Shown: piece by piece, positions 58,872-64,000 of the stretch
Layout: every line of letters begins with the position of its first letter
How positions within the stretch are numbered: the first letter of the stretch is position 1
Origin: JALZOC01 sp035758845
GTDB taxonomy: Bacteria > Acidobacteriota > Vicinamibacteria > Vicinamibacterales > 2-12-FULL-66-21
Direction of reading: 5' to 3'
Length of the DNA stretch: 64,000 nt
Assembly (NCBI GenBank): GCA_035758845.1
Contig: DASTVZ010000164.1
Span: 1-64,000 of the forward strand
The notes under the pieces: generated by a model
What the model was told of the DNA's origin: nothing
The model's database searches: none
The model's input: the letters and a program-made list of their open reading frames with translations, nothing else
Made by a program: the position numbers and the translations under genes

Positions 58872-59339
58872 TTACAACAGGGGTTTTTCCATCCAGGAGC
58901 CACCGCATCCTTCGCTGACGGCGAGGTACCCGTGCCGCAACAAATCCTTGATGCCACTCTCGGGAACGATCACGATTCGGCGGGATCCCCCCGCGAGCGA
59001 TGCAATCTCGATCGCGTCGAGCAACGAGTCCATCACCTGCCGTCTGGCGTTCGTGTGATCCACATCGACCGAGCAAGGAATGTCCACGGCAAAGTCGGGA
59101 ATCTGCGTTTCGAAGGGGGTTTGTGTATACGTGGCGATGCCAACTGGAACGTCGTCGATCCGGACGAGGATACGGGGCCAATTGCGGAGTCGATTCAACC
59201 GCTCACCGGCTATGCGTCCGGGGAAAAGGCGGCGAACATCAGCGTCGGTCAACCCGCGGGCGTCCGGACCTTCGACTCGGAGATCCAGCGTCACGGGCTC
59301 GGGCGTCGGCCACGCACCACTAGGTGCTCTGCTTGTCAC
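58872..59339 (-). CDS. GNAT-fold-like protein coupled to the sigma-54 activator
   Basis: 155 residues from GTG 59339, which overlaps the activator's stop (GTGA) and has GGAGG seven bases upstream. After a short N-terminus come VTLDLRVEGPDARGLTDADV, a beta strand pair (RILVRIDDVPVGIATYTQTP) and the ending ALLDAIEIASL-like helix, IVIVPESGIKDLLRHGYLAV, CGGSWMEKPLL. The strand order and final GY..V...C..SW.EK resemble an acetyltransferase fold, but no acyl-CoA loop is seen. Tight coupling suggests it modulates or works with the activator. Function unknown. Confidence 0.72.
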   Translation of the reverse strand: MTSRAPSGAWPTPEPVTLDLRVEGPDARGLTDADVRRLFPGRIAGERLNRLRNWPRILVRIDDVPVGIATYTQTPFETQIPDFAVDIPCSVDVDHTNARRQVMDSLLDAIEIASLAGGSRRIVIVPESGIKDLLRHGYLAVSEGCGGSWMEKPLL

Positions 59340-60382
59340 GACATACCTCCGTGTTCCTCGAGGCCGAGCCGGCGAATCCGATCGCCGAGCGTCGAGCGTT
59401 TGATCTGGAGAAGTTCCGCCGCTTTTGATTTGTTGCCGCTGCTGGCTCGGAGCGCCCACGTGATTAAATTCGCTTCAACATCACGCAATCGATCGTCGAG
59501 CGACACGGCAGGCGATTGTTCGCAAGTATCGGACGGCGTCGAGCGATCGGTCGTGGTTTGAAAGAGGAGGCTGGCCGGCATGCAGGCCGCGCGAACGCGA
59601 TCGCAGTGACACGTCTGTGCAAGACGCTCGCACGCGTTTTCGAGCTCACGCACGTTTCCCGGCCATGAATATCGCTGCAGCAGTTGCCTGACTGTGTCCG
59701 ACAGCACCGGCGCGTGTCCTGATTCCTTGAAGAACCGCGACAGGAAATGATCGGTCAGCCCGGGGATGTCTTCGCGGCGTTCGCGCAGCGGCGGCAGCCA
59801 GATGGGCAGGACATTGAGTCGGTAAAAGAGATCTTCTCGGAACTTGCCTTCGCCAACCATGCGCCGCAGGCTGCGCTTCGATCCCGTAATGACGCGCACG
59901 TCCACGGGAATGGGCCGCGTACCACCGACGCGCTCGACGATGTGTTCCTGGATCACCCGCAGCAGCTTGACCTGGACCGCCGGGGGCACATCGTCGACGT
60001 CGTCGAGAAAGATCGTTCCGCCGTGAGCCAACTCGAAACGCCCGGCGCGATCGCGGATCGCACCAGTGAACGCGCCGTGCTCGTGGCCGAAGAGTTCAGA
60101 CTCGATCAGCGATTCTGTGAGAATGGCGCAGCCGACCGCGACAAACGGTCCGCGCCGGCGCGCGCTGCGATGGTGAATCAGTCGGGCGATGACCTCTTTA
60201 CCGGTTCCCGTCTCGCCGATGATGAGGACATTGCTCTCGCTGCCTTCAATCACGCGCAGAAAATCGAATACTGCACGCATTCGGCGGCTTGGTCCAACAA
60301 CCACCAACTCGGGCGCGAACGCGCTGTCGTGGTGTCGCGTGGCGTGTGCGCCGCCGGTGGAAACGAGATCGAACTCAGTCAC
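59336..60382 (-). CDS. Sigma-54 activator without receiver domain
   Basis: About 348 residues. Only some 40 residues precede the AAA+ domain, so there is no receiver or other sensor domain (PspF-like layout). AAA+ motifs are intact: Walker A IIGETGTGKEVIARLI, sigma-54-contacting GAFTGA (HEHGAFTGAIRDRAGRFELA), Walker B GGTIFLDDVDD, and YSWPGNVRELENACERLAQ. A Fis-type DNA-binding end follows (LRASSGNKSKAAELLQIKRS). Start uncertain: GTG 60382 was chosen because a sigma-54 promoter occupies 60396-60411; GTG 60304 is possible. With a palindrome upstream it is predicted to control itself and the respiratory units nearby. Confidence 0.92.
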   Translation of the reverse strand: MTEFDLVSTGGAHATRHHDSAFAPELVVVGPSRRMRAVFDFLRVIEGSESNVLIIGETGTGKEVIARLIHHRSARRRGPFVAVGCAILTESLIESELFGHEHGAFTGAIRDRAGRFELAHGGTIFLDDVDDVPPAVQVKLLRVIQEHIVERVGGTRPIPVDVRVITGSKRSLRRMVGEGKFREDLFYRLNVLPIWLPPLRERREDIPGLTDHFLSRFFKESGHAPVLSDTVRQLLQRYSWPGNVRELENACERLAQTCHCDRVRAACMPASLLFQTTTDRSTPSDTCEQSPAVSLDDRLRDVEANLITWALRASSGNKSKAAELLQIKRSTLGDRIRRLGLEEHGGMS

Positions 60383-60395
60383 GCGCCGACGACAC

Positions 60396-60411
60396 CGCAA
60401 CCTCGATGCCA
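60396..60411 (-). promoter_or_regulatory. Sigma-54 promoter of the activator gene
   Basis: Minus-strand TGGCATCGAGGTTGCG matches TGGCA and TTGC. The transcript would begin near 60385. It is 84 bases downstream of the palindrome at 60495, implying autoregulation. Confidence 0.68.
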
Positions 60412-60494
60412 GCGGCGTGCGTCACGAGTTTCCGGTTAAATCATCACGCTCGCGCGCAAAAGAATCCGAGCGCGTGACCAGGGCACCACCGGCT

Positions 60495-60508
60495 GCCGGA
60501 AATCCGGC
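60495..60508. promoter_or_regulatory. Palindrome GCCGG-AAAT-CCGGC, predicted activator site
   Basis: The most symmetric example: TGCCGGAAATCCGGCA (60494-60509). It lies in the divergent gap between the sigma-54 activator and hemN and could serve both; no good -24/-12 element was seen for hemN. Confidence 0.72.
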
Positions 60509-60616
60509 ACGCGATTCCGGCCGATACCGTTGACTCGGTCAAAGCTGCGAAATCACCAGTAATTAGCCATGCTGGATAACCGGCAGATCCCGGTACGAGA
60601 TTTGTGATGTTGGAGG

Positions 60617-62044
60617 ATGATGACTACCTGCGGCGCACACTCCATCAATTCAACATCGGCGCTCGCACCCGACGTGGCCGCGCGCCTTCAGCGCTACGAC
60701 AAGCCGGGACCGCGCTACACGTCCTACCCGACCGCCGTCGAGTTCACCGATGCCTTCGACGAGGCCGCGTACCGCGGACGGCTCGAGGCCGCGTCGCTGA
60801 TGACAGACCAGCCGCTCTCGCTCTACGTCCATCTGCCCTTCTGCGAAGAACGGTGTCTCTACTGTGGTTGCATGACGATCATCACGCAGAGGCGGGAGGT
60901 CGCGGGTCGATATCTCCTGTACCTCGAACGCGAGATCGAGATGCTCGCCGAGGCGCTGCAAAGGCGCCGCACCGTCGTCCAGCATCACTGGGGAGGCGGA
61001 ACGCCGACCTATCTGACGGTCGAGCAGATTGAACACCTTCATGCCGTCATCTCGAGACATTTTGCCGTCCAGGTCGATGCCGAGACGGCAATCGAAATCG
61101 ATCCTCGGGTGACCACGCGTGAACAGCTGCGGACGCTGCGGTCGCTTGGCTTCAACCGGCTGTCGATGGGCGTGCAGGATTTCGCACCTGAGGTTCAGAA
61201 CGCAATCGGTCGGCTTCAGCCCGAGCGGGCCACACGCGAGTTGTACGACTATGCGCGCTCGATCGGGTTCAACAGCATCAACCTGGATTTGATCTACGGC
61301 TTGCCACGCCAGAACGTGACGTCGTTCGGGCGAACACTGGCCACGGTGACTGGGATGCGGCCGGATCGCATCGCCGTGTATTCATACGCGCACGTTCCGT
61401 GGCTTCGGCCACATCAGAAGTACATCGCCGCAGCGGAATTGCCGCCGCGCGAGGTGAAACTTCAATTGATCGGCGCGGCGATCGAGTCGTTCGTCGCGGC
61501 TGGATACATGCCGATCGGGATGGACCATTTCGCGCTTGCCGACGACGAGCTCGCCGTCGCCGCACGCGAGCGGCGACTCCATCGCAATTTCATGGGCTAC
61601 ACCACGCGCCGGGCGACAGACATGGTCGGTGTCGGGCTCTCGGCGATAGGCGATGTCTGCGGCGCGTTCGCGCAGAACCTGAAGAAGCTGCCGGCGTACT
61701 ACGCGGCAATCGATGCGCGGCGGTTTCCGATCGATCGAGGATACATGTTGACCAATGACGACGCTATCCGTCGCCAGATCATCGCGGATCTCATGTGCAA
61801 TTTCTTCGTCGGGCGCCGGGCGATCGAGAACAGGTTTGGCATTGATTTCGATCAGTATTTTGGATCCGAGCTCGAGACCCTAACCGCTCCAAGCGGTCCG
61901 GTCGCCGATGGTGTCCTGCAGATCAGCCCCGAGGGTCTCGAGGTCGCGGACGACGGGCGGCTGTTCGTGCGCAGTATCTGTATGCACTTCGATCGATATC
62001 TTCGTCGCCACGCCGAGCGGCCGACCTTCTCACGGACTATCTAA
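60617..62044 (+). CDS. hemN: Oxygen-independent coproporphyrinogen III dehydrogenase
   Basis: 475 residues, full HemN length. Radical SAM motif with the HemN-specific extra Cys, CEERCLYCGC (HLPFCEERCLYCGCMTII). Further hallmarks: KPGPRYTSYPTAVEF at the N-terminus, HWGGGTPTYLTVEQI, SMGVQDFAPEVQNAIGRLQP and NLDLIYGLPRQ. It converts coproporphyrinogen III to protoporphyrinogen IX without O2. ATG 60617 follows directly on GGAGG; ATG 60620 is an alternative. It is divergent from the sigma-54 activator and three bases upstream of hemH, forming a haem operon for the cytochrome-rich region. Confidence 0.96.
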   Translation: MMTTCGAHSINSTSALAPDVAARLQRYDKPGPRYTSYPTAVEFTDAFDEAAYRGRLEAASLMTDQPLSLYVHLPFCEERCLYCGCMTIITQRREVAGRYLLYLEREIEMLAEALQRRRTVVQHHWGGGTPTYLTVEQIEHLHAVISRHFAVQVDAETAIEIDPRVTTREQLRTLRSLGFNRLSMGVQDFAPEVQNAIGRLQPERATRELYDYARSIGFNSINLDLIYGLPRQNVTSFGRTLATVTGMRPDRIAVYSYAHVPWLRPHQKYIAAAELPPREVKLQLIGAAIESFVAAGYMPIGMDHFALADDELAVAARERRLHRNFMGYTTRRATDMVGVGLSAIGDVCGAFAQNLKKLPAYYAAIDARRFPIDRGYMLTNDDAIRRQIIADLMCNFFVGRRAIENRFGIDFDQYFGSELETLTAPSGPVADGVLQISPEGLEVADDGRLFVRSICMHFDRYLRRHAERPTFSRTI

Positions 62045-62047
62045 CGA

Positions 62048-63124
62048 ATGACCGTCATGAACAGTCCAACTGCTGTCCTGTTGTTCAACCTCGGCGGACC
62101 TGACGATCTCGAGTCGGTCGAGCCATTCCTCGTCAATCTGTTTACCGACCGGGAAATCATCCAGCTTCCCGGCGGTCGCACTTTACAGCCGTGGGTGGCC
62201 CGATTGATTGCAAAGATGCGGGGACCTTCAGTCCGAAACAACTATCGGCGCATCGGAGGCGGATCGCCGCAGCTCCGCATCACGCGACAGCAGGCAGAGG
62301 CACTCGAAGACCGCTTGAACGTTCCCAACCAGGCCGCCTATCGCGTGTTCGTCGCGATGCGCTACTCGCGGCCAACTGCCGACGACGCGCTCGAGGCGAT
62401 CGCCGCCGCCGGGATCACACGGATTGTCACGCTGACGCTGTTTCCGCACTGGTCAAAGGCGACGACCGGCTCATCGCGCAACGAGTTCGAACGTGTGCTG
62501 GCCAGTCCGAGATGGCGCGATTCGCGTTTCGAGATCACGCACATCGAGCAGTATGCCGACCATCCGCTCTACCTCGAGGCGTTGACGGCGACGGTCCGCA
62601 CCGCCTGGGACGACATCCCCGAAGCCAGGCGCGCACGGACGGTCCTGCTCTTCAGCGCCCACGGGCTGCCGCAAAGATTCATCGATGAAGGCGATCCGTA
62701 CGTCGAGCACATCGATGCCACCAGGTTCGGCGTCCTCGAGCGCCTCAATGTCCCGAATCGTCAATTGCTCGCATTCCAGTCGCGGACGGGGCCTGTGAGA
62801 TGGATTGGACCGGGCACTGAAGAGGTCCTCTCCGAACTCGGCGACGAAGGCGTGAGCGACGTGCTGGTCATTCCTCTCTCGTTCGTGTCCGATCACATTG
62901 AAACGCTGTACGAAGTGGACATGCTGTTTGCCGACGCGGCGCGCGCGGCGGGTATTACCGGCTACTACCGGCCGCCGGCACTGAATTGCCATCCGCTCTT
63001 CATTGACGCGCTGGCGAGCCTTGTCACCGATCACGCCGGGATACCTGCGCGACATCGAGAGTACCAGCACGCACACCGCGCCCGATGGCGTGAGGTCGTC
63101 GACGAGCCGGCCCTAGTGGACTGA
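62048..63124 (+). CDS. hemH: Ferrochelatase
   Basis: 358 residues. N-terminal TAVLLFNLGGPDDLESVEPF, NLFTDREIIQLP and the catalytic-region VLLFSAHGLPQRFIDEGDPY with the conserved His, plus FQSRTGPVRWIGPGTEEVL and PLSFVSDHIETLYEVDM (conserved Glu) identify HemH. It inserts Fe(II) into protoporphyrin IX. ATG 62048 taken; ATG 62057 also possible. It starts three bases after hemN and converges with a radical SAM gene, overlapping its 3' end by 12 bases. It would link FeoAB-imported iron to cytochrome haem. Confidence 0.95.
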   Translation: MTVMNSPTAVLLFNLGGPDDLESVEPFLVNLFTDREIIQLPGGRTLQPWVARLIAKMRGPSVRNNYRRIGGGSPQLRITRQQAEALEDRLNVPNQAAYRVFVAMRYSRPTADDALEAIAAAGITRIVTLTLFPHWSKATTGSSRNEFERVLASPRWRDSRFEITHIEQYADHPLYLEALTATVRTAWDDIPEARRARTVLLFSAHGLPQRFIDEGDPYVEHIDATRFGVLERLNVPNRQLLAFQSRTGPVRWIGPGTEEVLSELGDEGVSDVLVIPLSFVSDHIETLYEVDMLFADAARAAGITGYYRPPALNCHPLFIDALASLVTDHAGIPARHREYQHAHRARWREVVDEPALVD

Positions 63125-64000
63125 CCGCGGGCGAAGCCGCCGCGCGAACACTGGTCGGGCGACGAGTGCGGCGACACGCAGGTACGACTCGTACAAGTAG
63201 AAGGCCGCAGTGCGTCGTGCCAGCAGCGCGGTTTCATCAGGCGTCACGATCAGGCTTGTCTCCACTCCGGGTGCAAGACCGATAGGGATCCAGTGACGCC
63301 GGCAGGCGTCAAACACGTGGGCCATCACTGCGCGCATCTCCTCGTAGGTCGGTGGCGACCAGCGCTCCATGTCGGAACCGATAGTCGGTCTGAAGATGCA
63401 GACGGTCGGAAAGGCGCCCAGTCTGGCAATCAGATCGATCGCCTCGAAGGTGCGCGCGATCGGCTCTACGCCGGCGATGATCTCACCGGAGACTGAACCG
63501 GACGGCATCCGGGATGCGCAGTACGCCAGGGCGTCGAGGAACAGCGACTGGCCGTGCATCCGCGCCTTTCCCGGACAGAGCCGCCTGAACCACTCGGGGT
63601 CGAGAAACTCGAGGCAGAACGAAATGTGATCGAGTCCTTCCGAAATAAGCGCGTCATATCGCGTGAAATCCTTTTCGGGCGCCAGTTGCAAGCCGACAAG
63701 AAGTCCGACTTCTTCCTTGATCGCCCTCACATATGGGAGCGCGAACTCGATTCCTCGTGATCCCTGAAATCCACCGTTGAGATGCACGAACGTGATTCCT
63801 GATTCTTGCTTGGCCGCTCGACACGTTTCAACGACATCAGCGACGCTCTTGTCCAGCGCCTCTGCCGTGCCAACGTTCTGGCCGGTCGTACAAAACCGGC
63901 AGTTCAGAGCCGGGTCGTAGTTCCAGAAAGCGCAGACCGGGTTGATGTAGATCCCCAGACAGGTCCCTTGCAACACGCCGATGCGATTCATCGGCACGCC
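63113..64000 (-). CDS. Radical SAM-like protein with unusual Cys spacing, 5' partial
   Basis: At least 295 residues; the frame is open at the right edge, so the true start may lie outside (an ATG occurs at 63997). Candidate cluster ligands are C22, C33 and C36 counted from that ATG: NPVCAFWNYDPALNCRFCTT, a CX10CX2C spacing instead of CX3CX2C. Barrel-like elements follow: ITFVHLNGGFQGSRGIEF, DHISFCLEFLDPEWFRRL, GSVSGEIIAGVEPIARTFEA. The second part resembles radical SAM proteins of unknown function. It converges with hemH with a 12-base overlap. Substrate unknown. Confidence 0.72.
   Translation of the reverse strand, partial: GVPMNRIGVLQGTCLGIYINPVCAFWNYDPALNCRFCTTGQNVGTAEALDKSVADVVETCRAAKQESGITFVHLNGGFQGSRGIEFALPYVRAIKEEVGLLVGLQLAPEKDFTRYDALISEGLDHISFCLEFLDPEWFRRLCPGKARMHGQSLFLDALAYCASRMPSGSVSGEIIAGVEPIARTFEAIDLIARLGAFPTVCIFRPTIGSDMERWSPPTYEEMRAVMAHVFDACRRHWIPIGLAPGVETSLIVTPDETALLARRTAAFYLYESYLRVAALVARPVFARRLRPRSVH

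Noticed and set aside
60530..60542. TTGAC-TCG-GTCAA as an FNR/CRP-type operator before hemN
   Set aside because: The symmetric repeat has a three-base centre, one base short of the FNR-type TTGAT-N4-ATCAA, and differs at the outer C/G pair; not called.
60591..60606. CGGTACGAGATTTGTG as a sigma-54 promoter of hemN
   Set aside because: The invariant GC at -12 is GT, and transcription would start at the start codon.

Overview
The window is high-GC bacterial chromosome. It carries homodimeric-type pyruvate dehydrogenase genes, a TPR-tailed Ser/Thr kinase, very large secreted repeat proteins, a box benzoate module and multihaem cytochromes. That mix, with no phage or plasmid hallmarks, suggests an environmental Acidobacteriota (Vicinamibacteria-like) genome, possibly metagenome-assembled. 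The taxonomy is inference. I recognised no rRNA, tRNA, CRISPR array or transposase.

Layout. (1) 1-2.4 kb: 3' end of a sigma-54 activator, a beta-barrel protein and two cupredoxin lipoproteins. (2) 2.4-16.8 kb: two giant paralogous secreted proteins, each with a block of ADIEN pentapeptide repeats and a parallel beta-helix, then a convergent receptor-like Ser/Thr kinase. A relic of a kinase 3' end lies after the first paralogue, so gene plus flank was probably duplicated. (3) 17.0-22.9 kb: boxC-boxB-aldehyde dehydrogenase-aminotransferase (aerobic benzoyl-CoA degradation). (4) 23-26.1 kb: small genes, a metallo-hydrolase, lipA and a family 5 uracil-DNA glycosylase. (5) 26.4-36.6 kb: a tightly coupled ten-gene cluster (two B12-type radical SAM proteins, two GNAT-like proteins, GH3 ligase, AurF-like di-iron oxygenase, desaturase-like enzyme, beta-helix transferase, PAP2 phosphatase, SnoaL-like protein) that looks like an uncharacterised biosynthetic pathway. 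(6) 36.6-42.3 kb: aceE-aceF-lpd. (7) 42.4-44.1 kb: M49-like metallopeptidase. (8) 44.1-61 kb: a respiratory and stress region with cytochromes c, NO/Fe-S repair (Ric, DUF3079), a Crp/Fnr regulator, a tetrahaem cytochrome/FeS/NrfD module, FeoAB, an MtrA/MtrB electron conduit, a damaged remnant of a nos-type operon and an orphan sigma-54 activator. (9) 60.6-64 kb: hemN, hemH and a radical SAM gene running off the edge.

Main observation. In region 8 several transcription units have a sigma-54 -24/-12 promoter, and most of these are preceded by the palindrome GCCGG-N4-CCGGC, sometimes imperfect. Units include cytochrome c, a 76-aa Cys-rich protein, a 64-aa protein, the tetrahaem/FeS/NrfD operon, feoBA, mtrAB and the activator gene itself at 59.3-60.4 kb. 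I infer a self-regulated sigma-54 regulon that couples extracellular or periplasmic electron transfer, Fe(II) uptake and small proteins of unknown function, run by an activator with no receiver domain. HemN and HemH next door could supply haem. All assignments are from reading the sequence by eye; no database search was run.
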